Positions 17,769 to 27,004 of a stretch of DNA of 64,000 bases are shown piece by piece; within the stretch, counting starts at the first letter, position 1; every line of letters starts with the position of its first letter. Location: positions 3,189,001-3,253,000 of the forward strand of contig NZ_LT629736.1 in NCBI RefSeq assembly GCF_900104945.1, read 5' to 3'. The DNA is from Halopseudomonas xinjiangensis (GTDB taxonomy: Bacteria; Pseudomonadota; Gammaproteobacteria; Pseudomonadales; Pseudomonadaceae). The position numbers and the translations under genes are program-made. The notes beneath the pieces were generated by a model, which ran no database searches, had not been told where the DNA came from, and saw only the letters and a list, made by a program, of their open reading frames with translations.

Positions 17769-18641
17769 TCATTCAAGAGCAGCTGGCGGGGCTTGGCAAG
17801 GGTCGGCTTCGCGTGGGGCATCAGCTGGGGCACACCAGTCCGGCCAGCTGACAGCGGCCGGAACCAGCGCTGCGAGCAGGGCCGCCGTCTCGCTGTCGGG
17901 CAGGCCGTCATACCGGGCAGGGCGAAAGCGCATCTGAAACGCGGCGATCACGTTGCGCAGTGCCGGGCTGCCCCGGTCGGTATCGATATCCTCTGGCAGC
18001 GCATACCCAAACGTCGCCAGCGACTGGCGAAACCAGCGCAACGGCGGCGTACGGTCTCTCAGCTCGTTCAGATGGCTCTGCACCTGCTGCTGGTCCGGCC
18101 AGATGGCCACGCCAGCATCGGCCAGCTGCTGCCAGGGAAATAGCGGGCCGGGGTCGAGCTTGCGCTGCGGCGCCACATCGCTATGACCGACGACCCGGTC
18201 GGGAGTCAGATTGTGCCGTTCCAGGATGTCTGCGAGCAGCTCGGTGAGCGCTTGGATCTGCCGCGGCTCCCAGGTATGCCAGACTCGCCCGAGCGGCGTC
18301 TCGCTGTAGCCGGGGTGGACCAGTTCGATGCCGATCGACGTCGCGTTAAGCCAGGTCCGACCCTGCCAGCTGCTGTCCCCCGCATGCCAGGCGCGGCGGC
18401 TTTCGTCGACCAGCCGGTAGATGGTGGGTGGACTCTGCTTGATCAGGTAATGGCTGCTTACCGGTCCGCGGGTCAGCGTGCCCAGCGAGCGCTCGAATCC
18501 GGACGAGGTGTAGTGCAGCACCACGTACTGCACCCGGCTATCCTGGCTTTCGGAGCTGTAACGGGTGTCGATGGCCGGGCCGCTCGCGCAGCCGGTCAGA
18601 AACAGCATAACAAGCAAGGAGTTGACGAGAAGCTTCACCAT
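17769..18641 (-). CDS. N-acetylmuramoyl-L-alanine amidase lipoprotein (AmpDh-like)
   Basis: A 290-residue amidase_2 enzyme that cleaves between MurNAc and L-Ala in peptidoglycan. The signal sequence ends in the lipobox LTGC, so Cys18 is lipidated and the protein is anchored at the outer membrane or inner membrane periplasmic face. The predicted zinc ligands are His43 ('VVLHYTS'), His153 ('VVGHSD') and Asp163 ('KLDPG'); Glu106 in 'GIELVHPG' is also conserved. A C-terminal helical region at about 200-265 resembles the peptidoglycan-binding domain of AmpDh2/AmpDh3. This differs from cytosolic AmpD, which has no lipobox. ATG 18641 begins the signal peptide. A gap of 109 bases to the upstream-coded SpmAB gene holds nothing obvious. 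Confidence 0.88.
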   Translation of the reverse strand: MVKLLVNSLLVMLFLTGCASGPAIDTRYSSESQDSRVQYVVLHYTSSGFERSLGTLTRGPVSSHYLIKQSPPTIYRLVDESRRAWHAGDSSWQGRTWLNATSIGIELVHPGYSETPLGRVWHTWEPRQIQALTELLADILERHNLTPDRVVGHSDVAPQRKLDPGPLFPWQQLADAGVAIWPDQQQVQSHLNELRDRTPPLRWFRQSLATFGYALPEDIDTDRGSPALRNVIAAFQMRFRPARYDGLPDSETAALLAALVPAAVSWPDWCAPADAPREADPCQAPPAALE

Positions 18642-18703
18642 GTCCTCGGGATAAACGGGCCGAGTGACTAGCCTAGCATAGCAACGCGCTGGAACGTGGT
18701 GGT

Positions 18704-20377
18704 TCAGGCCGCTCGGACGATGCGGTTTCGGCCCGCCTGCTTGGCCTGGTACATGGCTTGATCCGCACGTTCGAAGGTCTCTTCGAGCGTGTCGTCAGGG
18801 CGGAACTGGGTAAAGCCCATCGAGATGGTAATGGTCACCCGTTCAGCTTTGAAGTGAAACGGGCATTGCTCGATACCGCGACGCAGTTCATCAAGCACGA
18901 GAGCGCCCTGCTGCACGGTTGTGCCCGGCATCAACAGGACGAATTCTTCACCGCCGAAGCGACCGATAAAATCCGTCTTGCGCAGCCGCCCCGAGAGCTG
19001 TTGGGCGATCAGCCGCAGCACCTTGTCGCCTGCCAAATGTCCGAAGCGGTCGTTGATCGATTTGAAATGATCTACGTCCAGAACGGCCAGCAAGAGATCA
19101 CCACCATAGCGGCGCCAGCGGTCGAATTCCTCTTCCATGCGCTTTTGCAAGCCGGCACGGTTGGCCATGCCGGTGAGGTTGTCAAGCATGGCGCGCTGGC
19201 GCTGTTCGTCGAGGTGTTTGCGAAAAGTCTGGGCTTCTACTTCCATCACCTGGATACGCTCGATCATCGAGCGCATACGGCTGGACGTCTCTTCCTCCTG
19301 TTGCTCGCGGGAGCTGCGGGCATGATCGACGTCCTGCAGTAGTGCGTCGAGCTTGGCGTCGACGTTAGCTTTCAGTGCATCCAGTTCGGTTGCGTCGCGC
19401 ACGTCGTCATGCAGCCCGGCGACCTGGCTGCGGATCGCTACCTCCAGCTGCTTGCCGGATTCGAACGAGCCAAGACAGGCGTCGTGCGCGGCTTCCAGAT
19501 TGCCCTGAAATTGTGCAAGCCGCTGATTAAGCTGCTTGAGGTAACGTTCGAAGTCGTGTTGACGTTTCTGTTGAGCATTGAGTACCAACAGCATCAGTTC
19601 GTCGAGTACCGCAGCCAGTTCGTACCAGTTCAAACCGCGGCTAACCTGCTCGCGTAGCCGCTCACAGCGGCTTCGCTGATCGTCGAGCACCTGCAGTTCG
19701 GAAAGCAGATTGAGCAGGATGGTCTCGATATGGCCTGCAACTTGAGAATACTGCTGCGCCTCACCGCCCACCGGGCTGGACGCCGAGTCAAGGCGCGGCG
19801 GCACGGTGTCTTCCTGAATTTCGTCCTTCGTCTGCGGATCACCGATCGCCATATGCGATGCCATTGGCGCCGGCACCTGCGCGTCGCCACGCTTGAACAG
19901 GCGCGCCAGCAGCCCACGGCTTTCCGGACCGGACGGCGTATCGAATATCAGTTGCTGGACGACCGACAGCTCCTCCAGCAGAGCCGGGATCTGGTTGGCG
20001 TAGACGAGCGGAGCTTCGAGTTGCTTCTGCAGCTGTCGCAGTGCCCGGTTCGCGATCCCGGTCGGATGATGGCTTTGCAGATTCTGCGCCAGCGCCTGAA
20101 GGTGATGAGCGATCCTGACCAGGCGTTCCTGACGGTCTGCGTCAGCCTTGAGAACAGCGCGCTCCAGTTCCGGCATCAGGTCGGCGAGCAGATGGGGCGG
20201 GGCGTCGGCCCGTAGGGAGCCGCGGAGCTCACGCAGCCGCTGATCAAGCAACGGATCGAGCCCGTCGGCGGCGATACTGATACGAACCAGACTGCGCTTC
20301 AGAAGCTCTTCGTGATCGAGAAGACTTTCCACGGCTTCCTGCCCTGCATCGAGATCGCTGTTTCTTGGGTCCGACAT
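18704..20377 (-). CDS. diguanylate cyclase (GGDEF) with long coiled-coil N-terminus
   Basis: A 557-residue cytosolic protein. Residues 1-385 are rich in Leu, Gln, Glu and Arg heptads and are mainly helical; no membrane segment is visible. The C-terminal GGDEF domain (about 395-557) contains the active-site variant GGEEF at 475-479, an intact inhibitory I-site RKTD at 466-469 and the 'DVDHFKSINDRFGHLAGDKVL' core (quoted in part), so it should make c-di-GMP and be product-inhibited. The architecture resembles the Pseudomonas SiaD/PA0338-like soluble cyclases, but I cannot name an exact orthologue. ATG 20377 follows a GCAGGAG site. Input signal unknown. Confidence 0.9.
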   Translation of the reverse strand: MSDPRNSDLDAGQEAVESLLDHEELLKRSLVRISIAADGLDPLLDQRLRELRGSLRADAPPHLLADLMPELERAVLKADADRQERLVRIAHHLQALAQNLQSHHPTGIANRALRQLQKQLEAPLVYANQIPALLEELSVVQQLIFDTPSGPESRGLLARLFKRGDAQVPAPMASHMAIGDPQTKDEIQEDTVPPRLDSASSPVGGEAQQYSQVAGHIETILLNLLSELQVLDDQRSRCERLREQVSRGLNWYELAAVLDELMLLVLNAQQKRQHDFERYLKQLNQRLAQFQGNLEAAHDACLGSFESGKQLEVAIRSQVAGLHDDVRDATELDALKANVDAKLDALLQDVDHARSSREQQEEETSSRMRSMIERIQVMEVEAQTFRKHLDEQRQRAMLDNLTGMANRAGLQKRMEEEFDRWRRYGGDLLLAVLDVDHFKSINDRFGHLAGDKVLRLIAQQLSGRLRKTDFIGRFGGEEFVLLMPGTTVQQGALVLDELRRGIEQCPFHFKAERVTITISMGFTQFRPDDTLEETFERADQAMYQAKQAGRNRIVRAA

Positions 20378-20429
20378 GTGTGCTCCTGCACGCTGTAGCG
20401 GACGATTATAGAGTAAAACCAGACCGTAG

Positions 20430-21302
20430 CTAGCGGTTCGGCTCGCGCGGCTTGCACATCTGGTCGGGTAGTCGGATGTGCATGGCTACCGGCAAATGGT
20501 CTGAAATCGCCTGCGGTAATACTTCCACCTGTTCGATCGACAGGCTCGGGCTGATCAGGATGTGGTCGATCATCCGCGCCGGCTTCCAGCTCGGGTAGCT
20601 TCCCGGTAGGGACGCGGTATGCAGACCGCTCCCGCGCAGCGGCGAGTGATCCAGCAGATCCTCGGCGTGAGTGTTCATGTCGCCCATCAACACCACATGC
20701 TGGTGATCGGCCACGCGTTCACGGATATAGGCCAGCTGATTGTTTCGTGTACGCAGGCTGAGCGCGAGGTGCATCATCACCACCAGCAGCGAATCCTGAC
20801 CCTGACCGAAACTGGTCAGAATTGCGCCGCGTCCGGGCAGCATGCCCGGCAGCTTGTGGTCTTCTACCAATTCCGGAGCGAAGCGGCTGAGCAGGCCGTT
20901 CGAATGCTGAGCGAATCGCCCCAGGTTACGGTTGAGCTGCTGATACCAGTACGGAAACTGCCCTTCCTTGGCCAGGTGTTCCACCTGATTGACATAACCG
21001 GAGCGTATGCTGCCGCCGTCGACTTCCTGCAGAGCAACCAGATCGAAGTCATTGAGCATGCGAGCGATCTGGCCGAGCGTGGCCTGGCGGCGTGCATGTG
21101 GTAGAAAGTGTTGCCAGCTGCGAGTGAGATAGTGGTGATAGCGCTGGGTATTGATACCCACCTGAATATTGAAGCTGAGCAGACGCAGCACGTTCGGCAG
21201 CGTCTGCTCGGATGAAACCCAGTGCGGATTGGTGCGCAGACAGGCTGGCGCCATGGATCCGTGGGTTGAGCGTCGTACCGGGATGTTTCCCGCTGAAATC
21301 AT
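20430..21302 (-). CDS. endonuclease/exonuclease/phosphatase-family protein
   Basis: A 290-residue EEP-superfamily (DNase I/exonuclease III fold) protein. Recognisable elements are 'LRLLSFNIQVG' with the metal-binding Asn, 'LVALQEVDGG' with the metal-binding Glu, 'HLALSLRTRNNQLAYI', 'VVLMGDMNTHAEDL' with Asp-x-Asn, and the catalytic 'ISDHLPVAM'. The substrate could be a nucleic acid, lipid or phosphate ester. The start is uncertain: ATG 21302 has GAGG 7 bases upstream and lies 8 bases after the dsbA stop, so I prefer it; ATG 21254 is an alternative. The order cytochrome c4-dsbA-EEP nuclease near engB-polA is a conserved Pseudomonas arrangement as I recall it. Confidence 0.8.
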   Translation of the reverse strand: MISAGNIPVRRSTHGSMAPACLRTNPHWVSSEQTLPNVLRLLSFNIQVGINTQRYHHYLTRSWQHFLPHARRQATLGQIARMLNDFDLVALQEVDGGSIRSGYVNQVEHLAKEGQFPYWYQQLNRNLGRFAQHSNGLLSRFAPELVEDHKLPGMLPGRGAILTSFGQGQDSLLVVMMHLALSLRTRNNQLAYIRERVADHQHVVLMGDMNTHAEDLLDHSPLRGSGLHTASLPGSYPSWKPARMIDHILISPSLSIEQVEVLPQAISDHLPVAMHIRLPDQMCKPREPNR

Positions 21303-21310
21303 GGGCAACC

Positions 21311-21946
21311 TCAGTTGGATTGCCGTTCCCGCTCCACCAGGTACTCGGCAACCTTGAGCATGTCTTCAAAGCCGCCGGCCATGGCGGCTTCGATGCGATA
21401 TTTTCCGTTCACTATCAGCGTGGGTACGCCGGTGGCACGGTAGGCCTTGGACAGCCGTTCGGCCTGGGCCATCTTGCCGCGCACGCCCATGGATGACCAG
21501 GCGCGCTTGAATTCCTTCTCGCCGATGCCGTGAGGCTCGAGAAATTCGATGATTTCGTCCTGAGTGGCCAGACGTTTTTTCTCGTTATGAATCGCCTGGA
21601 ATACGGCCTGATGCGTCTCGTCCAGCTTATCCAGGCTTTCCAGAGTGTAGTAGAGCTGACCGTGGGTGTTCCAGACGCCGCCGAAGAAAGCGGGTACCGG
21701 ACGGAAGTAGGCATCTTCGGGAAGGGTCTTCTTCCACTCGCCGATGATCGGCTCGAGTGAGAAGCAATGACCGCAGCCGTACCAGAACAGCTCAGCCACT
21801 TCGATCTTGTCCGCGTTCTGGGTGGGAGCCGGAGCGGTCAACTCCACGTAATGGACGCCAGCCTCGTAGGGTGCTGCTTCCTGAGCATGGGCCAGAGCCA
21901 GACTACCGAACAGCCAGACCAGGGCGATTGAAATCAACGCGCGCAT
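21311..21946 (-). CDS. dsbA: thiol:disulfide interchange protein DsbA
   Basis: A 211-residue periplasmic oxidase. A cleavable signal peptide ends at 'ALAHA-QE'. The active site is Cys58-Gly-His-Cys61, which differs from the E. coli CPHC but occurs in Pseudomonas DsbA paralogues. The cis-proline loop 'GVPTLIVNGKYRI' and the helical insertion in between are in place. It introduces disulfides into exported proteins, including outer-membrane and cytochrome assembly factors. ATG 21946 has GGGAG 6 bases upstream. It is transcribed with the EEP-family gene, and a terminator separates it from the upstream cytochrome c4 gene's promoter side. Confidence 0.92.
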   Translation of the reverse strand: MRALISIALVWLFGSLALAHAQEAAPYEAGVHYVELTAPAPTQNADKIEVAELFWYGCGHCFSLEPIIGEWKKTLPEDAYFRPVPAFFGGVWNTHGQLYYTLESLDKLDETHQAVFQAIHNEKKRLATQDEIIEFLEPHGIGEKEFKRAWSSMGVRGKMAQAERLSKAYRATGVPTLIVNGKYRIEAAMAGGFEDMLKVAEYLVERERQSN

Positions 21947-22045
21947 GTAACTCTCCCGAACGAACTCTTGACGTATCGAATGATGACCGGCGGTTCGCCT
22001 GGTCATCGCTCATGATGATCCATGCAGCATAACCGCTACTGCACG

Positions 22046-22076
22046 AAAAAAGGGTGACCGAAGCCACCCTTTTTTT
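22046..22076. terminator. rho-independent terminator between dsbA and cytochrome c4
   Basis: A run of A, GGGTG, a short loop ACCGAAGC, then CACCC and seven T form a stem followed by a T tract. On the minus strand it would end the cytochrome c4 transcript before dsbA; the A-run on the other side makes it usable in both directions. Confidence 0.7.
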
Positions 22077-22108
22077 GAAGCCTGCCGCAACACACGGCAA
22101 TACCTGGA

Positions 22109-22726
22109 TCAGCGCAGGCCCTGAATGTAATTGGCCACAGCTTCGATGTCACGGTTGCTCAGCTTCTCGGCAACCATCTGCATGATGCGGGTATCACCAT
22201 CGTTGGTGCGCTCGCCTTCGCGGAAAGCGGTCAACTGCTTGACGGTGTACGCAGCATGCTGGCCCGCCAGATGCGGGAAGCCCGCTGGCTCGTTACCCTT
22301 GCCGGTTGGCGAATGGCAGCCGGTACAGGCCGGCAGGCCGGTCGACAGGCGTCCGCCGCGGTAGAGCTTCTCCCCCGTTTCCGCCAGTTCAGGATCGGCG
22401 ACCCCGCCAGACATGGTATTTTCGGAGAAATAGGCTGCTATGTCGGCCAGATCCTGCTCGTTGAAAGGGTCCAGCATGCCGGTCATCTCAACCACGACGC
22501 GACGGCCTTCCTTGATGTCGGCCAGCTGCTTGAACAGATAGCGGTCGCCCTGGCCCGCGAGTTTCGGAAAGTTGCCGGAGGTGCTGTTGCCATCGGCGCC
22601 ATGGCAGGCACCGCACATGGCTACCTTGCCAGCGCCGGCTTCAGCGTTTCCTTCGACCGGGGCCTGTGCATAGGCCGAACCGGCCACACCGAGGGATAAC
22701 ACCAGACTCACGAGTAATTTATTCAT
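22109..22726 (-). CDS. diheme cytochrome c4
   Basis: A 205-residue periplasmic diheme cytochrome. A signal peptide (1-20, ending 'SAYA-QAP') is followed by two class I cytochrome c domains with CGACH at 38-42 and CTGCH at 134-138. The methionine ligands lie in 'EMTGML' and 'IMQMVAEKLS'. Cytochrome c4 carries electrons from the bc1 complex to terminal oxidases such as cbb3. It is membrane-associated in Pseudomonas. ATG 22726 precedes the typical 'NKLLVSLVLSLG' signal. It diverges from engB with 264 bases between the starts. Confidence 0.92.
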   Translation of the reverse strand: MNKLLVSLVLSLGVAGSAYAQAPVEGNAEAGAGKVAMCGACHGADGNSTSGNFPKLAGQGDRYLFKQLADIKEGRRVVVEMTGMLDPFNEQDLADIAAYFSENTMSGGVADPELAETGEKLYRGGRLSTGLPACTGCHSPTGKGNEPAGFPHLAGQHAAYTVKQLTAFREGERTNDGDTRIMQMVAEKLSNRDIEAVANYIQGLR

Positions 22727-22990
22727 CGGCTAATCCAATTACGGCTAAAAAAAGTGGCATTGCCCGCAGCTCCGGCTTCGTACGCCGCGTTATCCATACG
22801 GACTGCCTCGTTATTCGTTCCCGTCACGCTTCCTGTGCCAGTAGAGCGCCATGCTATCCGCCGCAAGGTGGGGCTGCAATGGTCAGACTGTCGCACTGAG
22901 TAGCCGGGATATAAAACCGCAGCAGTATATACTAAGCTACGTAGCGGCGTGAATGTCGTCGCCCCCATGCCAGCCTTCACGGATTCATCC

Positions 22991-23635
22991 ATGTCTCTAG
23001 CAACACCTCTAGTCTCCCTGTGCCAGCGCGCATCCTTTATCAAAAGTGCCAGCGAAGTCGATCAGTGCCCGCCCGATCAGGGTTTCGAAGTGGCGTTCGC
23101 CGGCCGCTCCAACGCGGGCAAGTCCAGCGCCCTGAACACCCTCACCCATGCTCGTCTGGCGCGCACGTCCAAGACCCCCGGACGGACGCAGCTGATCAAC
23201 TTCTTCGGTCTCGACGAGCAGCGCCGTCTGGTCGATCTTCCCGGTTACGGCTACGCCAAGGTGCCGCTGGCGCTCAAGGAGCACTGGAAGCAGCATCTCG
23301 ACGCCTACCTTACCCATCGCGACTCGTTGGTCGGGCTGGTCCTGGTCATGGATATCCGGCATCCGCTGTCCGATTTCGACCAGATGATGTTGCAGTGGGC
23401 TGGCGACAGCAGCCTGCCGACGCTGGTGCTGTTGAGCAAGGCGGACAAGTTGGCATTCGGGGCGTCGAAGAATGAATTGCTGAAAATTCAGGCTCGCGTG
23501 CGCAAGGAACATGGCGATCTGGTGTCGGTGCAACTGTTTTCATCGCCCAAGCGGCAGGGCGTCGACGAAGCGCACGCGGTGCTGGAGCAATGGTTTTTTC
23601 CTGATCTGCTGGATATCGATGCGGCTGAAGGCTGA
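22991..23635 (+). CDS. engB: ribosome biogenesis GTPase EngB (YihA/YsxC)
   Basis: A 214-residue essential GTPase of the TrmE-Era-EngA-YihA class that assists assembly of the 50S subunit. The G1 P-loop GRSNAGKS is at 38-45; G2 is in '[12 protein letters not shown]', G3 is 'DLPGYGYA', G4 is 'LSKADKL' and the G5-like 'VSVQLFSS' is near the end. I chose ATG 22991 because the family starts close to it; two earlier in-frame starts (22949, 22967) are possible, and the Shine-Dalgarno (ACGGA) is weak. It is followed by the sRNA locus and polA, which is the same order as yihA-spf-polA of enterics. Confidence 0.92.
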   Translation: MSLATPLVSLCQRASFIKSASEVDQCPPDQGFEVAFAGRSNAGKSSALNTLTHARLARTSKTPGRTQLINFFGLDEQRRLVDLPGYGYAKVPLALKEHWKQHLDAYLTHRDSLVGLVLVMDIRHPLSDFDQMMLQWAGDSSLPTLVLLSKADKLAFGASKNELLKIQARVRKEHGDLVSVQLFSSPKRQGVDEAHAVLEQWFFPDLLDIDAAEG

Positions 23636-23654
23636 TCGGCGGCAAATCGCAGGC

Positions 23655-23695
23655 AAAAAAAACCCCGAACTTCTATGGGGAGGGAAGGTTCGGGG
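23655..23695 (-). terminator. terminator of the ErsA-like sRNA
   Basis: An 8-bp GC-rich stem with a 17-base loop and an uninterrupted run of eight T on the minus strand. On the plus strand there is no T tract after the stem, so it serves the sRNA rather than engB. Confidence 0.8.
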
Positions 23696-23788
23696 CTTAA
23701 CGACCGGGCTGTGCTAGGAAAGGGTTGCCCGGTTTTCTGCCAACACTAAATCACATCTAAGGAGCAAGAAGGGCTTGACTGGCCATTC
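23655..23788 (-). ncRNA. ersA: ErsA-like small RNA (Spot 42 position)
   Basis: In the gap between engB and polA, the minus strand carries an AlgU-type promoter (23795-23821) and, about 95 bases past the predicted start, a strong terminator: CCCCGAAC (plus 23663-23670) pairs with GTTCGGGG (23688-23695), followed on the minus strand by eight T. The expected transcript is about 130 nt. The terminator loop on the RNA is C/U-rich (CUUCCCUCCCCAUAGAA). P. aeruginosa ErsA is an AlgU-dependent sRNA of about 132 nt at exactly this locus and uses a C/U-rich stretch to pair with the algC ribosome site. Promoter class, length, position and loop all agree; the 5' end is estimated from the -10 box. No open reading frame is evident. 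Confidence 0.75.
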
Positions 23789-23794
23789 ACAAGC

Positions 23795-23821
23795 TCTGAC
23801 CGCCCCGTTTCGCTGAAGTTC
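23795..23821 (-). promoter_or_regulatory. AlgU (sigma-22) promoter of the sRNA
   Basis: On the minus strand GAACTT (plus 23816-23821) is followed after exactly 16 bases by TCAGA (plus 23795-23799). The AlgU consensus is GAACTT-N16/17-TCtGA, so the -35 is perfect and the -10 differs at one base. It lies between the polA stop and the sRNA and points toward the sRNA. Confidence 0.75.
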
Positions 23822-23871
23822 AAAAAAATTCCGCGAAACCACAAAAAAATTTTGAGCGGGACGAAACCGTT

Positions 23872-26619
23872 CTAGTGAGCCTCGTCCCAGTTCATGCCGG
23901 CGCCCACCTCAACGGCCAGCGGCACGTCCAGTTCCGCTGCCGCACTCATGCGCTGGCAAAGCCCTTCGCGCACACTGTCAACGAGGTCCTCTCGTACTTC
24001 GAGCACCAGTTCATCGTGTACCTGCATGATCACGCGCGCGTCCATCTGCGATTCGACCAACCAGCGGTCCACTTCGATCATGGCGCGCTTGATGATATCG
24101 GCCGCGGTGCCCTGCATGGGCGCGTTGATTGCCGTGCGTTCCGCCGCCTTGCGCATCGCCTGGTTCTTCGAATTGATGTCCGGCAGATACAACCTGCGTC
24201 CGAATAGCGTTTCGACATAGCCCTGCTCGTGCGCCTGATCACGGGTGCGTTCCATATAGCTGAGCACGCCGGGGTAGCGGACGAAGTAACGATCGATATA
24301 GGCCTGGGCTTCCTTGCGGTCGACGCCGATCTGCTTGGCCAGGCCAAAGGCACTCATGCCATAGATGAGCCCGAAGTTGATCGCCTTGGCGCTGCGACGC
24401 TGGTCGTTGCTGACCTCCTTCAGCGAGACGCCGAAGACTTCTGCAGCGGTTGCCCGGTGCACGTCCAGATCGTGACGGAAGGCATCGAGCAGACCCGGAT
24501 CCTGGGCCAGGTGCGCCATGATCCGCAGCTCGATCTGCGAATAGTCGGCAGCCACCAGCCGGTACCCCGCTGGGGCGATAAACGCCTGGCGGATGCGGCG
24601 GCCCTCGGCGGTGCGAATCGGAATGTTCTGCAGGTTCGGGTCCGACGAGGAGAGGCGGCCGGTCGCCGTCACCGCCTGATGATAGGAGGTATGAATGCGC
24701 CCGGTGCGGGCGTTGATCTGCTCAGGCAGGCGGTCGGTATAGGTGCTCTTGAGCTTGCTCATGCTGCGGTACTGCATGATCACCTGCGGCAGCGGGTAAC
24801 CCTGCTCGGCCAGCTCGGCGAGCACCGATTCAGCGGTAGATGGCTGGCCCTTGGCGGTCTTGGACAGCACCGGTAGGCCTTGCTGATCGTAGAGAATCGC
24901 GCATAACTGCTTCGGTGAGCCGAGATTGAACTGCTGGCCGGCGATGTCGTACGCCTGATGCTCGAGGTCGAGCATCTTCTCGCCCAGTTCGCGGCTTTGT
25001 ACGCCGAGCAGCTGCGCATCGACCAAGGCACCGAAGCGCTCGATGCGCGCCAGCACCGGCATCAGCGGCATCTCGATATCTTTCAATACGCTCATCAGGC
25101 TCGGATGCGCGCGCAGCTTCTGGACCAGTGTCTGGTGCAGGCGCAGCGTGACATCGGCGTCTTCCGCCGAATAGGGCCCGGCCTGCTCCACGGCCACTTG
25201 GTCAAAGGTCAGCTGTTTGGCGCCCTTGCCGGCAACGTCTTCGAAGCGGATGGTGTTCTCGCCGAGATACTTCAGCGCCAGACTGTCCATGTCATGGCGG
25301 GTGGCGGTCGAATCCAGTACGTAGGACTCGAGCATGGTGTCGAAAGCCACCCCGCGCATCTCGATGCCGTAGTGCGCCAGCACGTTCATGTCGTACTTGG
25401 CGTGCTGGGCGACCTTGAGCTTGGTTTCGTCTTCCAGCAGTGGCTTGAGTTGGGCGAGCACGGCGTCGCGGTCGAGTTGCTGCGGCGCGCCCATGTAGTC
25501 ATGGCAAAGCGGTATGTAGGCCGCCTCGTGCGGATTCACCGCAAAGGAGACGCCGACCAGTTCGGCCTCCTGTGCATTGAGGCTGGTAGTCTCGGTATCG
25601 AAGGCAAACAGCCGGGCGATCTCCAGCTTGTCCAGCCAGCGCTCCAGATCGTCCTGCTCGAAGATGATCTCGTAATGCCGCTCGACCTTCTCGGCTGGCT
25701 CGTCAGCCTTGACCGATCCTGGCTGGGCTCCGGCGCGGCTTTCGCGCTGCAGGTCTTCCAGCCAGTTACGAAACTCGAGTTCGCGGTACAGTTCTATCAG
25801 CGCTTCGCGGTTGGGCTCGCCCGGATGCAGCGCATCCACGCGAAGCTCGAGCTCCACGTCGGTCTTGATCGTGGCCAGCTGGTGCGACAGGTAGGCTGCC
25901 TCGCGGTGTTCGGTCAGCTTTTCGGCGAGCTTCTTGGCGCCGCGTATGTCCAGACCGGCGACCTTTTCGAGATTCTCGTAAATCACATCCAGCCCGCCGC
26001 CGAGGCCGCCGATCAGGCCGACCGCGGTCTTCTCGCCAATGCCAGGCACGCCCGGAATGTTGTCGGACTTGTCGCCCATCAGGGCCAGGAAATCGATGAT
26101 GCAGTCAGGGCCGACGCCGAACTTCTCGCGAACGCCCGCCTCGTCCAGCACGGTGCCGCTCATGGTGTTGACCAGCGTGATATGACCGTCGACAAGCTGC
26201 GCCATGTCCTTGTCGCCAGTGGAAATGATCACCGGGCAACCGTTCGCGGCGCTCTGACAGGCCAGCGTACCGATCACGTCGTCCGCTTCCACGCCCTCGA
26301 CGCATAGCAGCGGCAGGCCGAGCGCGCGAACACAGGCATGCAGGGGCTCGATCTGGCTGCTCAGCTCGTCGGGCATCGGCGGGCGGTGCGATTTGTAGTT
26401 TTCGAACAGGGCGTCGCGAAAGGTCGGACCTTTGGCGTCGAAGACCACCGCGAACGGGCTGGCCGGGTACTGCCGACGCAGGCTGCTGAGCATGTTGAGC
26501 ACGCCCTTGATCGCGCCGGTGGGCTGGCCTTTGGAGGTCGTCAGCGGAGGTAGGGCATGGAAGGCGCGATACAGGTAGGACGAGCCATCCACGAGGATCA
26601 GGGGGGCGGTATCAGTCAT
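23872..26619 (-). CDS. polA: DNA polymerase I
   Basis: A 915-residue three-domain polymerase. The 5'-3' flap nuclease occupies about 1-300 ('[20 protein letters not shown]' start, '[12 protein letters not shown]', '[20 protein letters not shown]'). The 3'-5' proofreading domain, about 320-500, keeps catalytic acids ('[12 protein letters not shown]', 'HNAKYD'-like '[10 protein letters not shown]'). The polymerase domain, about 520-915, shows motif A '[14 protein letters not shown]', the O-helix '[14 protein letters not shown]' and motif C '[10 protein letters not shown]'. All three activities should therefore be present. It functions in Okazaki fragment processing and repair. ATG 26619 begins the usual N-terminus. 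It is divergent from the DUF2782 gene. Confidence 0.96.
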   Translation of the reverse strand: MTDTAPLILVDGSSYLYRAFHALPPLTTSKGQPTGAIKGVLNMLSSLRRQYPASPFAVVFDAKGPTFRDALFENYKSHRPPMPDELSSQIEPLHACVRALGLPLLCVEGVEADDVIGTLACQSAANGCPVIISTGDKDMAQLVDGHITLVNTMSGTVLDEAGVREKFGVGPDCIIDFLALMGDKSDNIPGVPGIGEKTAVGLIGGLGGGLDVIYENLEKVAGLDIRGAKKLAEKLTEHREAAYLSHQLATIKTDVELELRVDALHPGEPNREALIELYRELEFRNWLEDLQRESRAGAQPGSVKADEPAEKVERHYEIIFEQDDLERWLDKLEIARLFAFDTETTSLNAQEAELVGVSFAVNPHEAAYIPLCHDYMGAPQQLDRDAVLAQLKPLLEDETKLKVAQHAKYDMNVLAHYGIEMRGVAFDTMLESYVLDSTATRHDMDSLALKYLGENTIRFEDVAGKGAKQLTFDQVAVEQAGPYSAEDADVTLRLHQTLVQKLRAHPSLMSVLKDIEMPLMPVLARIERFGALVDAQLLGVQSRELGEKMLDLEHQAYDIAGQQFNLGSPKQLCAILYDQQGLPVLSKTAKGQPSTAESVLAELAEQGYPLPQVIMQYRSMSKLKSTYTDRLPEQINARTGRIHTSYHQAVTATGRLSSSDPNLQNIPIRTAEGRRIRQAFIAPAGYRLVAADYSQIELRIMAHLAQDPGLLDAFRHDLDVHRATAAEVFGVSLKEVSNDQRRSAKAINFGLIYGMSAFGLAKQIGVDRKEAQAYIDRYFVRYPGVLSYMERTRDQAHEQGYVETLFGRRLYLPDINSKNQAMRKAAERTAINAPMQGTAADIIKRAMIEVDRWLVESQMDARVIMQVHDELVLEVREDLVDSVREGLCQRMSAAAELDVPLAVEVGAGMNWDEAH

Positions 26620-26713
26620 GCGTCAGATCAACGTTCCGATAAGAAAAAGGGCTAGAATAGCGGCGGGTAGCAAGGCTGCACCTCCACCTTCCTATGACAG
26701 GACACAGAGTACC

Positions 26714-26998
26714 ATGACACGTTCAGTATGCCGTTGGCTGGGAGCATTGACGCTGGCGCTGAGTTTCCCACTGTTGGCTCAGGAGCCGGTCACCGCCGAG
26801 CCTGATGTGACCATCCGCGAGGAAGGCGGTCGGCGGGTAGAGGAATATCGACTCAACGGCTTCCTGTATGCGATCAAGGTATTCCCCAAGAACGGTGCGC
26901 CATACTTTCTGGTCGCGGTGGACGACGAGGGCAACTTCGCCCGCGCCGACCAGGTGCAGGGCATGCGAATCCCGTCCTGGAAAATCTTCGAATGGTAG
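26714..26998 (+). CDS. DUF2782 exported protein
   Basis: A 94-residue protein with a signal peptide (about 1-22, 'LGALTLALSFPLLAQ') and a small mature domain: 'EPDVTIREEGGRRVEEYRLNGFLYAIKVFPKNGAPYFLVAVDDEGNF' (quoted in part) and 'MRIPSWKIFEW' at the end. This is the DUF2782 family, small periplasmic proteins of unknown function usually next to polA and thrB in Pseudomonas. ATG 26714 starts the signal peptide. The following thrB begins 6 bases after its stop, so the two are co-transcribed. Confidence 0.85.
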   Translation: MTRSVCRWLGALTLALSFPLLAQEPVTAEPDVTIREEGGRRVEEYRLNGFLYAIKVFPKNGAPYFLVAVDDEGNFARADQVQGMRIPSWKIFEW

Positions 26999-27004
26999 GC
27001 AAGC

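Noticed and set aside
24958-26307. A 449-codon plus-strand frame opposite polA
   Set aside because: It is a GC-rich antisense shadow of DNA polymerase I; its composition is His/Gln/Val-rich with no domain.
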